DNA of 64,000 nucleotides, taken from assembly GCF_024139115.2 (NCBI RefSeq), contig NC_085140.1:161536452-161600451 (forward strand). Reading direction: 5' to 3'. Made by a program: the position numbers and the translations under genes. Position 1 is the stretch's first letter, and every line of letters begins with the position of its first letter. Shown piece after piece: positions 10,830 to 22,600 of the stretch. The DNA is from Armigeres subalbatus (taxonomy: Eukaryota > Arthropoda > Insecta > Diptera > Culicidae). The notes under the pieces were generated by a model. The model was not told the DNA's origin. It saw only the letters and a program-made list of their open reading frames with translations, and did not search any database.

Positions 10830-12082
10830 CGACGACGCGAAGTGAGCAAAAGCCAGCTAATTACACTCTAACACTGAGGCGTACGTACACTTGACACATT
10901 AAGTCTACCTTCTATTTTGTTCCTCTCTTGGCAAACCTATATATTAATACGTCGTGTGTAGAGCTTATACGACTAGTCTGCTTATCCTGCTTCACTATAT
11001 TTATATACCATGTTTGGGAAAACACCGACACCAACAAGGAAATATGAGGATACTTGAACAGGGATAGTGCAACCAACCATGGCCGGAGCTAACGGAGAGT
11101 GGTGGATGCAATCGCCGCATATCTTACTGTTGCCTCAGGTGCAATAAATAGATCGAAATTATTTCAACTTGAATTTTTAAATTAAAAGTAGAGAATCATC
11201 CGAAATAATGAATAAATTGTTTAAATTCTAAATTACAGTTTTTTCAATGCGATGTTCATGTTCACTCGGTTTTGCAAGTTTTAAGGCTTAGCTTTGACAA
11301 ATTATATATAGTACCAGAAACAATAAAGAAACTAATGATTTCAAGGGCAGTTAATTACAATGTGTACTAAAAATTTGTTTAAAACCTATAAAATAAGTGA
11401 ATGTTAGATTTTTGATTCTGGTACAAATCAAAAAAGGTTATCTAGATTTTAAAACAATTTCGATCCCATTTTTCGCCCCGAATGAAACAGTAGTCATGCG
11501 GCGCAGTAGTAGGGGACGAGTGAGACCACAATTCAGTAACGAACAGTTGAAATAAGCACAGAAGTACACATCCATGTAATGGTGCATGTTGGTGATTACA
11601 GCTCTAGTGGTTTCGGTTTTCCCGTGTTTTTTCTCCGCGTGCTAGGAAGAAGGAATAAGTCCTCGTACTGGGACAATTTCCAAATCCGATTAACATCCCC
11701 GCCGGTCTAGGCCCGGAAGTACGAGCAAGTAGATTTCAAACCTGCTCAGCCCTGACTGTGCAGTGCGATTACGATTAATGTGGTGGTCTTTTTTATGCTT
11801 TGCTCAGTGATGCTCAATTCCGGCGGGATTGTTTTTCCTTTCCTCGGGGTAATTAATTTTCGGTTTCGGTGGATTTCATTGTGAGCCTTTGCTATCTCTC
11901 GGCTATCAGAACGAATGGCAAGTGGGAATAAAAAGTATGCCAACTTCACATTGGCCCCGTTAAAGTTTCCTTTTTTAATTTATTCCCGATGTCTGTAGCT
12001 GGTATATATTGTGTTGGTTTTTGGGGTTAAAGATTTTCTCTTTTAAAGTACGCTATAAAACCTAGAGGATGGCATGGTTTAC
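10830..12082. other. Shal 3' region or last intron
   Basis: Mixed AT-rich DNA with locally GC-richer single-copy pieces at 10800-11150 and 11460-11960. The conserved ACGKYMP tail exon of Shal was looked for on the minus strand and not found. Confidence 0.5.
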
Positions 12083-12244
12083 CTGATATCGCTGGGAACA
12101 GCACCGACCGCAGCAGGACTGCAGCAGCCCGGTAGCCCCGGTGGTTGTGTTTGCCGAGTGGGATGGGCTGGCCATCGGTGACGGCGATCCGGGCCGTTTG
12201 GTTTGGCCATTGTACTGCGTCTCTAGCTCGACAAACTCCCGGTC
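12083..12244 (-). CDS. Shal: Shal (Kv4) potassium channel, distal tail exon
   Basis: The exon starts at 12244 after ATCAG and ends at 12083 before GTAAAC. It is 162 bases, 54 codons, in phase 0 at both ends, so it joins the upstream exon directly (EKTT|DREFVELE). It encodes DREFVELETQYNGQTKRPGS, then a Ser/Pro/Thr-rich segment (SPSPMASPSHSANTTTG), then a cysteine cluster (QSCCGRCCSQRYQ). These blocks are shared with Drosophila Shal, where this segment is followed by a short final tail containing ACGKYMP. I could not find that final exon in 1-12082, so it is either outside the window or replaced by another C-terminus. The intron to the upstream exon is 1858 bases. Confidence 0.93.
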
Positions 12245-14102
12245 CTGATTGAAATATAGAATGAGCACAAATTATAAGAGAGGTCTTGTCGGTTGCTTTA
12301 CAGAACATGGTTCAAGCTTTAGAGGATGGTGAAGGAAGCGAAAGAATGAAATCATTTTAAAGCTACACCAGGGATATGAAGTGAGGAAGAAGAAAGTTAC
12401 GCCGTAGAGTATAGATACATGAGCGAGAATATTGAACGTGAGGTAATGTTTGATTATGTGCACATGGGATTTGCTTCGAAGTCATACGAGTCAAATGGAG
12501 ACTATGTATTTTTTTTCGAGGATTATGGTCGAATGTAAGTGACATCTAATGCACTATTTGTACACCCAACCAGAGGATGGCAGATTTTAATACAGTTCTG
12601 CATATGAATCTTACAGAAACTGTATAATAATTGGGAAACTGTATAATAATTGTATATGTCCAGATTTTATACAATAATTGTCAGATTTGTTTTTTGGGTG
12701 TATCTAAATATTAGTGTCTTCTAATCTAATATGTTTGACTCTAATAAAATCAATTTCGAAAACTGTCATAAAGCCAAATATATTGGTCAAAGACTTGTCT
12801 TACGCATACCCTAAATAAAACTTAGTAGTTTTAATTGAGTTTATAATGGTATTGTACAAGAACACAATGTTTATGTTGAACTTCGTGAACTATGGTCAAT
12901 CGAATGGCTAAAAACAGATGTTTTTGTTCCATGTTCCCCAAATATTTTAAGCAAAGAAAACAATAAACACAATTTTCCCAACTGGGCATTCGCATATTTA
13001 AGATTTTGTTGTTTATTGGTCAAATTTCACTTTTGAAAATGAAACAGATAATAAAAATCATGCAATCTATATCCTTTAACTTCCGGTAAATTAAAATGGT
13101 ATAAATGCAAATACACAACGAATGGTGCAATGACCACGATTTGATACAGAATAGCTTTCAATACTTGACCACAAAGTTGAAAAGCAACACTTGTCATAAG
13201 ACGAGTTTGTACAATCCCATTAAATTCCACCACTTGATTGTACCTTGACAGATACGTAGTTCGACCTCAACAGTAAGGTCGTCTTTAGTGTCTCTGGAAA
13301 GCAAGCCAAAGTTCCAGTTGAATATAGAACCTTCATGAAGAAGAACTGATCGTAAGGAACCGATTGCAGCAACTTGAAGCAAAATATTTATTGTATTTAA
13401 AAGTTATGTAAAATGTTAGTTTGGCCGTAAAAATGGCCCACAGTGTAGTAGCAGCCATGCTGGTAGAAAAAAATAATTTTATATCGGCGTAAATCTTTTG
13501 CAAAATCTATTGTCATTATAGTAATAATCGCTGCATTTCAAGATGATTTCCAAAATTTGAAGCACGAGAAATGTTTCCTTGGAAATCGGAATGTCACCAG
13601 AAAAAAGGCAGCATATCGATTTATTATTTACACTAATTAATTGGCCGTAAATCACAGTATTACGACGGCGCACTTGAACAAACTGATTTTCTTCTCTGGA
13701 AAATATATTATGATTAACTGTACATGTCAAAACAAGCTAAGCAAGGATAACCTAAAAATAGTGCATGAGAAGTGAGCATCATCTATTTGCATTAGGACTC
13801 TAAGCCGTTAATTAGCATAAATCCCAAGAGTTAGTAACATGTCCTATACAACTGGTGATATATGGAGATGAGGTGTTGACAAATGAACTTAGTTGCATCA
13901 GAAACCACTGCCATAGCATGGTGAATAGTGAAGTGAGAAGTTAGTAATTAGACTTGACATGAACACCCGGAGGGCTTAATCAATTTTAATGAGTGAGCGG
14001 AAAGACAGTTTTTGTTGCACAACTTTCATGAAAAAGACGAACGACAAAGAGAGCGACAATTTGAGATGAGTGATTTGAGTTCTGATCCAGGGTGATAGCT
14101 AC
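12245..14102 (-). other. Shal intron, 1858 bases
   Basis: Intron between the two Shal tail exons. It is AT-rich and holds a MITE-like fragment at about 13195-13300. That fragment shares the TAAGACGAGTTTGTACAATC and CCATTAAATTCCACC words with copies elsewhere in the window. I see no other gene in it. Confidence 0.85.
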
Positions 14103-14291
14103 CGTAGTTTTCTCTAAACATCTTAACAGATGGTGATGCTGTAGCTCGAAGATGTCTTCATCGTTGTAGTTGTCGTCCAGTTCGATGCCAGACTCCTGCG
14201 CCGCTAGCCGCGATTCGGCAGCCTTCTTCTTGCTCGCGAACGCTGCACTAGCGCCCGCTTTCGCTATTCGTATTCGTGCGAGACGTGCTTT
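14103..14291 (-). CDS. Shal: Shal (Kv4) potassium channel, proximal C-terminal tail exon
   Basis: This exon follows the S6 exon after a 124-base intron. It has an acceptor ending TTGTAG, 63 codons and a donor ACG|GTAGC, in phase 0 at both ends. It encodes KARLARIRIAKAG, a Lys/Ala-rich stretch (SKKKAAESRLAAQ), ESGIELDDNYNDEDIFEL, and finally QHHHLLRCLEKTT. The last block contains the dileucine motif which, in mammalian Kv4 channels, is a dendritic targeting signal. The role in insects is inferred by homology. The reading frame is open throughout and the residues follow the known Drosophila Shal order with a few substitutions. On the plus strand an overlapping open frame exists but is only a shadow. 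Confidence 0.95.
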
Positions 14292-14415
14292 CTACAAGAG
14301 GGACAAAAAAAGGGACGCCAAATTAAACAGGGCTCCCGGGGAGTACTTACGTCGATTTGTAGTCGACAATGTCGGCCGGTCCATGGGAATGGATGACCGC
14401 CAGTCGGATGCCTAC

Positions 14416-14578
14416 CCGCTGTGCTTTCCGCTTGTCCGCCCGCTGGTTCTGGTGGTAGATGCGGCTGAAGTTGGACACGATTACAGGTACGGGTAGCGCG
14501 ATGACCAACACACCGCTCAGGGAACAGACACCTCCCACGATCTTACCGGCTATTGTCTCTGGCACCATATCACCGTAA
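14416..14578 (-). CDS. Shal: Shal (Kv4) potassium channel, exon with selectivity filter end and S6
   Basis: This exon encodes the end of the pore loop, the S6 helix and the start of the cytoplasmic tail of a Kv4 A-type voltage-gated K+ channel, a plasma-membrane tetramer. It starts at 14578 after an AG acceptor. Its first base completes the Gly codon of the filter, followed by [13 protein letters not shown]6 with the PVPVIVSNF hinge, and [16 protein letters not shown]. It ends at 14416 before a GTAGG donor. Length is 163 bases (1 + 54 codons), and phase 0 continues into the next exon 124 bases on. The residue order matches Shal, not Shaker, Shab or Shaw: the linker after S6 ([11 protein letters not shown]) is Kv4-specific as I remember it. 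The preceding exon with the first filter residues is absent, so the gene continues to the right beyond what I can find. Confidence 0.95.
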
Positions 14579-15854
14579 CTGTGGACAGAGGGGAAAACGT
14601 GGAAAATCATCAAATTAATGCAACCGAATCATACATTATTCCAGCGATAATATCCAACCGCTAAAAAATTGAGTAATCTATCGTCGACGAAATCAGCACG
14701 TACTCATCAGCCGTACCATCATGGACCATTTCCAGCCATGATGGCATCGTTCCCACGCCGTACAGCCCCTCCAATTTGGCAACTAATTATTAATTAAAAC
14801 ATTTCAATCATCGACTGCGTTGAGCCGCAACGTGTGAACCAATGTGCGAGCCGTCAGTTGGCTGAGTGGATTGAGAGGACTTCGAAAATATAATGTGCGA
14901 TATTTTTTCTGCATTGCTCACCGACAAGGCAGATTTACAGCTTTCGCAACAGGGTTACGAGGGAGGCGTTTTGTGCGGAAAATGTAAGCAATATAGCTTA
15001 ATAGGTATGCGGGTATGATGCATTATTTATTGTAAAATTCTAAGCCATGAAAACTTTGTTTTTAATATACTGAAAATTTTCCAAAGCCAAGTACATCTAT
15101 CTCTTCACGGCTTATCGAACTATGCAATTTGGCACGGAAATATGGAATCTGATTGTTCTCTGCAGCAACACAATTAATTGGCAAGTATGATCATGTGGAG
15201 TAAATTAGACTGTAAAATTTTGGTACAGATTCCTCAAATTAAAGTCCATTTTTCGTCATTGCAAACAGTAGCGTGTCTCGTTGCAAAACTCTATTGTTTT
15301 CAGCACTCGTAGTATTTATTCATGTGGGGATGTAATGCCAATAAGAAGAAGAGAAGAAGTATTTATTCAACGAGGCTTGCTTGCTTTGATACACGTACAA
15401 CTCGTGCTAAAAAAATCATCTTTTTGCAACTTGTTGCGCAAACTACTATTAAACGATTCTTTCTATTTATGATACTTTTTTGCATCTCGCAACTCCTAAA
15501 TTCATTACCATTGAGAGTTCCAAATTACAATTGACAAACGTACGTACGTTATGAAGTCTACACTCTGGTTGTCCTAAGAGTGGCTTTAGTATGTAATACA
15601 AGTTAGGTTTCAAATACAATTCAAAACCTCGATATTCACAATTTTCTTACTCTTAAACAGCGTAAATCTTCACAGGATTTGCATTCCTAAACATTTTCTT
15701 CCTTCAGAAACTACACTGCAATATGAAAATCAAAATTTCAGCAAAGGATGATATTCTGTTACCGTTCTTCCATGAGAAAGGATTTGTAAATCGAATCATA
15801 CGAAAATGGTCTGACATTGACCACCACATCTTATTGACATCTGAAAATGTTTTT
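14579..15854. other. Presumed large Shal intron, exon-proximal part
   Basis: No repeats recognised. There is a GC-richer stretch at 14690-14880. No further Shal exon (S5/pore) is found. Confidence 0.55.
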
Positions 15855-16106
15855 GCCTTTCACCTATACTAAGTCAATACCAAATTTTTAAAACGACTTA
15901 TCTGCTTTTGTAAACGAGGATTCAAATGTCAAATTGGCAGATCTGATAGAATTCACACGCAAACCAATACAATCATAAACGTTCACCTACCATGGTGTTG
16001 GTTTGCGTGGGAGTTCTATCAAATTCTTCAAATCGACGTTTGAATCTTTGTTTACAAAAGCAGATAAGTCGTTTTGAAAATTTGGTATTGAAGTATACGT
16101 AAAGGC
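15855..16106. mobile_element. Hairpin MITE with roughly 90-base arms
   Basis: Arms share AAAACGACTTATCTGC, CTTTTGTAAAC and CACGCAAACCAA in inverted orientation around a centre at about 15985. The outermost ends are GCCTTTCACCTATACT at the left and AGTATACGTAAAGGC at the right. Non-coding. Confidence 0.8.
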
Positions 16107-16628
16107 TTATGTTCGCTCCAAAATCAAACTTTTTTTTTACTTATTAAATTAGTTTCATAGGTTGACCGATCAGCAGAATTATATAATTGAGCAATGTGAT
16201 GGATCACCTGAGAAAAGTTTGAGGGTAGGATAGGATAACTAATTTTAGCGTTTTGAATTCGTTGATTTTGGTTTCTCAGAAACGTTTTTGAAGTTGACAT
16301 CAATCGTTTCTAGAAATGGCATCAATTTGAGATCTATTTCTGCTGTCGGTGAGATAAGACCAAATTCGAATTGCTTTTGATTCCACAATAGCTGTAATAG
16401 CTATAATAATAAAATAAGTAATCCGTTCAATGTCATACCGTACAATGAAGAAATCCACACGAAACATGCAAGTTTCAAATGAATAATAAATCATGAAGAT
16501 AAAAAAATGGAAGAGAATTTTGGGTTTTAATTTGATGTTATCATCAAAACAGATTTTATTCGTATGACCATTTTTAGTAAACATATTTCAGCGAATAAAT
16601 GATTAAAAAACAATAACGGTGATACTTT

Positions 16629-17075
16629 TTGCCTTTCGCGTAAACTAAGTATACGCAAAGGCTATAGAACCACTCGAAAACCGAACTATTGATAGAAGGC
16701 TCAGAGACCCATAGTGTAATATACCAATCGACTCAGCTCGACGAATTGAGATGATGTCTGTATGTGTATATGCATGTATGTATGTGTGTGTGTACAAAAA
16801 AATGTGAGACACACTTTTTTGTACTTAGCCTTGTTCGATTGAAAATTGGCATAATCGATCATTGAGTTCCGGAGTTATTTCAAAAACATTATTTTTGCCC
16901 ATTTTCCCCTTGGGAAAAAAATCAAAAACGAAAAAAAAAAATTCAAGAGTTGCTGCAATGGATTCAAATGAACGCAAATAAATGTTAATTGATGGCAATA
17001 ACTGAATCTATCTCCCTAAAGTGCAATTTTGACCACTCTTATGTGCTTTTTTTGTCACGAGAAAGGCACCAGCAC
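16629..17075. repeat. Repeat with GCCTTTCGCGTA palindromic start
   Basis: 16635-16663 is a short inverted pair (GCCTTTCGCGTA / TACGCAAAGGC). It is followed by a TGTATG/TGTGTG run, with a GAGAAAGGCACC edge at the right. A diverged related stretch is at about 51820-52100 (GAAGCCCTGAGACCCAT). The right boundary is uncertain. Confidence 0.45.
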
Positions 17076-17733
17076 CACAAGGTGGTTTATTCTGAGATTT
17101 TTAATTTATAAATAAGAGTTATTAATTTACTATCAATTAGTAGAAAGGAAGGATCAATAAAACGTTATGTTTGCTATTTGGAAGCCTCAGAATCATTTAT
17201 CAATGAGCAGGCACCATTGATTCTGTATCAATTTCTCTAAATGATGTGACAGTGTTTTTGACGTGGGACAGCTTAGTGTTCGATTACTGATATGGGGTAC
17301 ATTTCAGACTTTGGAAAATTGAGACAGTTACGAAATTATTATAGGTTTTGGAAGCTAATAAGTTGATAATTTTTCAACGAATTTTCATGATTTTGTAATC
17401 AATCGATTGCAAGATTAAAAATCTCCATTGATGTCTAATAATTTTCAATAGTAATCTGTAAATCAGTCAATTATCGCATGCTTTCATTCAGTATACTTGG
17501 TCTATTCGTATCATTTATGGCGTAGGCTCATTTGCGGAATGGATTTTTGGGTAAATAGTATGGGATAATAGTCTTCAATACACTTGCAAAGCTGAATGAC
17601 GCAACAGAGAAAATCACATTCACAGTTCGTGCGGTCGATCATTGAGTTTTTGTACATCGATATGGCTATGCAACTGAGAATCAGATCTCAGGAAGATGTT
17701 GAAACCCCCCATCCCCTTATAATGGATCCATAC
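17076..17733. other. Non-coding DNA
   Basis: AT-rich. No gene or repeat is recognised. Confidence 0.45.
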
Positions 17734-18924
17734 AATTCTCGCTTAACTTTTGAAAAGGACCTAAGTAACATTTTTCCATGAATTAATTTGAATAGCGCAA
17801 TCAACAGGAAAACATGAAAGCTTTTGATTGCAGTACTCAAATTCAGGGCTGTGCACCATCACCATCAACACCTTTTAACACCCTGATATAGACACGCTTA
17901 TTCTTCTGCATTTCACACTCTCCTCAACCATCATAGTGGCACAAAACTGTTTATTGTGACATGCCTATTGAAAAGATCGGATTTGCTTCTTCCATCATTC
18001 TCCAAAATATAAAAGAGTGGCACGATACCGGACCATCATTTCACTTGCCTTCGAAAAGATACTCATCACCATCAATTTGCAGTTGTATTGCCATTGGGCC
18101 GTGCACACATATAAAGCTAATCGTGTGAAAATTAATGCAAAGCATAGAACACAATGGGTCGTATGAATAAAAATTAGCAAAACTCAACGCTTGTAGTATC
18201 TACTCAAAAATAAAGTCCACATAGAAAACTACATGTTTGATATGAATAAAAACATTTTCGAACTTATGGCATATGCTACATTCGAACTTAGCCGTTACTA
18301 TACAGTTTACTACCATTTACTACACAGAGAAACGTCAAAACAAAATAGAGCCCATGATGACGATGATGATTTCATCATTTTTTTGCGGCTAATCAACAAA
18401 AGGCATGTCTGTTTTGTTTGTTTTCCCTAAATTGGACTTCTATTTTCAAGAACAAAACCGATTCGCTTCGATTCTGATAAATAATCTGCATTTAAAACAT
18501 GAGTAGCAACGTCTTGGGCAGACTACAAGAAATCAGTAGTAAAATCTTGTTTTACTCATACCGAATCAAATGTTTGTAGTATGTTTGAAATGTGTAGTGT
18601 AGTAAAGTTTGTTTTATTCATACGAACATGTTCCACAAGTGACGTTTACTACTGAAAATGTAGTAAAGTTGAACTTACTACTTTTTATTCATACGACCCA
18701 ATATCTTGTGCAGCGGGTATACACATTGTCGCATGTTCTTCATCAGCACGAGCGTCGTTCTATTTGGTTGGCTCTTTGTGCAATGATGGTTAGCCATATA
18801 GAAAAAGTATCATTGTAAGTTTTCTATGAATGTACAAAGAGTATCCTGACATTGTACAGCCCTGCTCAAATTAATTCAAGAAAAAAATGTTACTTAGGTC
18901 CTTTTGAAAAGTTAAGCGAGAATT
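17734..18924. mobile_element. Element with 59-base terminal inverted repeats
   Basis: The left arm at 17734-17792 (TTCTCGCTTAACTTTTGAAA, then AGGACCTAAGTAACATTTTT) is repeated inverted at 18866-18924 with few differences. The interior has no supported ORF and carries a nested MITE at 18155-18700. Family unknown. Confidence 0.7.
18155..18700. mobile_element. Nested MITE with TGGGTCGTATGAATAAAAA ends
   Basis: The 19-bp TGGGTCGTATGAATAAAAA at 18155-18173 is exactly inverted at 18682-18700. It lies within the element at 17734-18924. Further ACTACAT/GTAGT words are scattered inside. No target duplication longer than 3 bases is clear. Confidence 0.75.
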
Positions 18925-18949
18925 CTGCTTTTTTAAAACAACCTCCCGG

Positions 18950-19690
18950 AATCCAGAACTAAATTCACTCGCGTTTGCAAGGGCGCACCACTCAATACGC
19001 AAGCAACGTACAACTGCCATTTTCATTACTTCAGCTTTACTGCGTCAGTTTGTGACAGTTTTGCGTTGCTTCCGTTTTGAATGGCGAGTCAGGGCAAACG
19101 ATCGCGCGGTTATCAAAATGTCCGGTTGTGCTGTGCGGGCGAGTAAATTAATAAGAAAGTAAAACCATCAGTGCGGGTTTGTTCGTGTTTCGTATTGGAC
19201 ACAGAAAGACCGCGCAGGAGTTCGTGATTGTTCATATTGCGTATTGGACGCGGAATCGTGATCCGCGTTATTTTGTTCTGGTGAGTGCTGTCAAAAAGCT
19301 CATCAATTTATGCGTGATCGAACACGATTTGGATGGGTAGAACGGTCTCGAGACTCGTTATTTTTGTTATTTTGTTCTGCTTTGTGCGGTGACTCCTCGG
19401 CGAGTATCACGTCAACATATTCCTACCCATTACTTAATTGACCAGCATTCGGACACGGCCGGCGCCGGTATTGCTTATTTTTCTGTCACCAGTTCTTACA
19501 CATTAAAGGTGATATTAGTCCCAAATATTATCTGTTGTTTCTCAGATATAACTGGCCTGGCAATAACGGAGTATCAACCGTGGGCGGTCAATCGTGCTCA
19601 TGCTTCCGTTTTGAATGGCGTACCCTTGAAAACGCGAGTGCATTTAGTTTTGGATTCCAGGAGGTTTGTGCTTAAAACGCTTTCTTCGTT
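18950..19690. mobile_element. Fold-back MITE, CACCACTCAATACG family (copy 1, interrupted)
   Basis: The left part carries GCACCACTCAATACGCAAG, CAACTGCCATTTTCATTA and GTTGCTTCCGTTTTGAATGG. The last block recurs at about 19605 followed by AAAACGCGAGTGCA. It is related to 35850-36140 and 62100-62262. About 19080-19390 between the halves resembles the CGATCGCGCG tandem repeats at 39005-39610. Confidence 0.55.
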
Positions 19691-19829
19691 CAAAAGTGGG
19701 GGTGACATATACTGCATATCTCTATGACGTAAAATAAAGTCACTGCAACACGATCATCCATAACAAATCCTGTTCGATAGATAATTTATTCAAACCTAGA
19801 AATATGCTAACACGGTGCTTTATAAAAAC

Positions 19830-20537
19830 TTACCAATCAATCTTCCATGCGTTCCAGTCAAGAACAAGAAATGACATTTTTTGTTGTCGTTTTTTATAGC
19901 AGAAGCTTTTTCGATTTAGTACCCTTCTCCAAATTCTTCTTATCCCGATGGACCCTTTAATATCGAAACATATCCCCCCCAAGGTAGAAGTATAGTCAGA
20001 TTTTCTGGATATGATACACTGCGCGGCCTTTGTAGTATTCTCAAATGGGTACTTGCACAAAACTACACGCGGCGAATGACTGTCGAAAGGTACGGCCGCG
20101 CCAAACGCCACCGCAATGCTATTCACCCATGAGAATCAAGTAAACGGGGTGCAGAAAGCGCGGCGGTACCTTTCATGAAGGGTTCGCCGCGTGCAATTTT
20201 GAGAAAATCAGGCAATACCTACATTAAAGACGAACGTACAGATTTGAGTTCCAGTAGGATATGGCCAGTATGAATTGGTTTTATATAAAAGTTGATTTCT
20301 ATAGCAAGCAGAGGGTAATTTTTGTTGACGATAAAAAATAGAAGTACCTGCTTTCTGCCAAACTTCCATATCATTGTAAAATGCTTTCAACGTTGTGGGG
20401 TTTGAGTCAGTTACCATCAGCGTGTGATTATACATTAACACCTCAGCGTGTCGATCAGTGCGCAGCAAGTCATGACTCGGCCTCTTCTGGTCAGACCTCC
20501 GTGGCGTGCATACGCACCCACGGAGAGCTGCTGTCAT
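19830..20537 (-). other. Two unrecognised open frames flanking a GC-rich hairpin
   Basis: Minus-strand frames of 109 codons (20537-20208) and 98 codons (20126-19830) are uninterrupted, but I recognise no domain in either. The first contains DSNPTTLKAFYNDMEVWQKA. A GTATTG at about 20216 could serve as a donor. The second overlaps the hairpin at 20056-20201, so at least part is not host coding. They could be remnants of a transposon ORF or chance. Confidence 0.15.
20056..20201. repeat. GC-rich inverted repeat
   Basis: Inverted copies of CAAAA(C/T)T(A/G)CACGCGGCGAA plus a GAAAGGTAC(G/C)GCCGCG block face each other across about 50 bases. This is unusually GC-rich for the region. It is probably a hairpin MITE. 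Confidence 0.7.
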
Positions 20538-20669
20538 AACGATTCGCTCCGGCCATTTGGGGCTTCACAAATGTCACCCAAAAGGAAAATACCGTGAAGG
20601 GCCAAAATCCGTATAGCACCGAAATCCATCCACCCCGTGAAATAACAATAAATTAAATGGAGATTGAGG

Positions 20670-20863
20670 TAGGGGGAATGACGGCTTTGGCAGGTTTTGT
20701 TCTATTATTGTCAGGGGTTTTTTTTATGACTGATTATGTTCAAATTTGGCCTAAACATTCTTTGCAAATCAAAGAATATTGTGGCCAAATTTCATAAAAT
20801 TTGGTCGACAAAGACCCCCCGACAATAATGTAACAAAACCTACCAAAGCCGTCTTTCCCCCTA
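20670..20863. mobile_element. Hairpin MITE, TTTGGCAGGTTTTG family (copy 2)
   Basis: It has the same inverted ends as 9370-9564, with the loop in the opposite orientation. 194 bases, TA at both edges, non-coding. Confidence 0.8.
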
Positions 20864-21689
20864 TTTATTTTATAAATAATTTATCTCATCCTATCGTTAT
20901 ACTTGACAGTAAGCTTTTCAACCATTGAAATGGAAAGTAGGCTTTGGAATTAAAATAACCAAAACTAAAAACAAATTGCTTCCCAGCAAACGCGGACTTT
21001 CAGGTGTTTGCGTGTTATGGTCAACACGTACCAAAAGTTACTGTTTTTAAATGCAAATTGCAATAAAAACAATTAGAACAGTGGGATATACATCGAAGGG
21101 ATGGCTTCTCAACGTGCGTATTGAAGTGTTTAAAGTGATAGTTTAGCAAATCGGTCTGTTTTTGTTTGAATATTTAGTCAGGAAATAGCTGTACGGGTTT
21201 TGATCCTTTGATTAGAAATTCGTTCACGGTGGTTTGATTCAGGTGGTGTTAGTTTTGTTCATCATTTTATCAAGTTTCTCGTAGTTTTCAATGCCATAAA
21301 GTGGAACACTTTGCGATGCAGTAATAACGAAGAAGGGTTTATTTGCATTCGATTCGAATTTTCTAGAGACGTTAACATATGCTGAAGTGCTTAAGTGAAC
21401 GGATTTCGATGCCCCCCGTCAATAAAAGAGTCCTATAGTTGCTTGAGGATATCCTTCAACAAATGTACGTATGAATCGCCCTTACATAGTCGTAACTAAT
21501 GAACGTTCCATTCCCCCCAGGCCCAAGGCTACACCTCAGAAAGTTTCCTTATTTTTTAATGTTCAGCGGTTGAATCAGTTGCCTCTGGATGGAAGATAAC
21601 GGATACTTTCCTGGATGGAAAATTTACCATTTGAAAAAAGAATCATTGTGTGGTGGATAGCGTGTCATACGATATATTATCCTTCGATG
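20864..21689. other. Non-coding DNA
   Basis: No gene or repeat is recognised. Confidence 0.45.
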
Positions 21690-22600
21690 GGATCTATACC
21701 ATTTCGTCGAAAGACATTTTTTTTAAATTTTCGTCCGTTCCGTCGAAAGGATATTTGATAATAAGAAACTTATGTCAATAATAATAAAAAAAAAATGATT
21801 ACATGATTGATAAAACATCAAATGATGAAAATGAGGAACAAACATCAAGCTTAATTGTCTATTCTTGAAAATGTTCGCATATGAGTCCCATTATCAATGG
21901 AAAAGGGATTCATATGCGGTTATTTTCCATACGTAAGAAGAAGAAAACATATAGTTGTTTTTCATTCAAAAATTAGACTGAAACGCCAAATAAATCATCG
22001 AAAATTACATCGAAAACAGTCGACATCATCAAAACTAATTATAGTATACATAAAGAGTGAAAGAAAGAGTTTCATTGAAAAGAATAAGAAAAGCATTTCC
22101 ATTCGATCAAATAACCCTTCAACTAAACATCTTTTCGACGAAATGCCATTTTACCAAGTGTCATTCGACTACATGTCAAACAACAAAATGTTCCAATGCC
22201 GACTACGATGTATTAGCAAAATAACATCGATATCATTGGTTTTTGTGTTTGTGCCGAAAAGCAGAATAGAGGGTATTTCACCATCAGTACCTACTATTCT
22301 GCTATTACGGTAGGTTTTCAGTTTTTTCTATAGTCCACAAAGGTCTCCAGAAGTTTCCGTTTGCTCATTAGCTTCTCTATTCGTTTCTTTCACTGCTGAT
22401 TCAAATTCAACCAAAAATCTATAACACCAAATTACCTATTACCGACTGAAATTATGAAAAATTTCAACATTCTACTAAATTTCCATTCGACTAAATGTTC
22501 TTTCCACTGAATGACTTTTCGAATGAAAATGTGCTTTCGTCTAAATATCCTTTCGACTAAATGTTCTATCGACCAAATGAAATGTCGATGCCGGTAACAT
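21690..22600. repeat. Word-repeat region built on (A)TTTCG(T/A)CGAAAG / CGACTAAATG
   Basis: The left end carries CCATTTCGTCGAAAGACATT. The right end carries repeated TTCGACTAAATGTTCT and CGACCAAATGAAATGTCGAT words, roughly in opposite orientation. The 138-codon plus frame at 21897-22313 lies inside and has repeat-like composition. I do not regard it as a gene. Confidence 0.45.

Noticed and set aside
14170..14496. 108-codon plus-strand frame
   Set aside because: Antisense shadow of the two Shal exons and their short intron.
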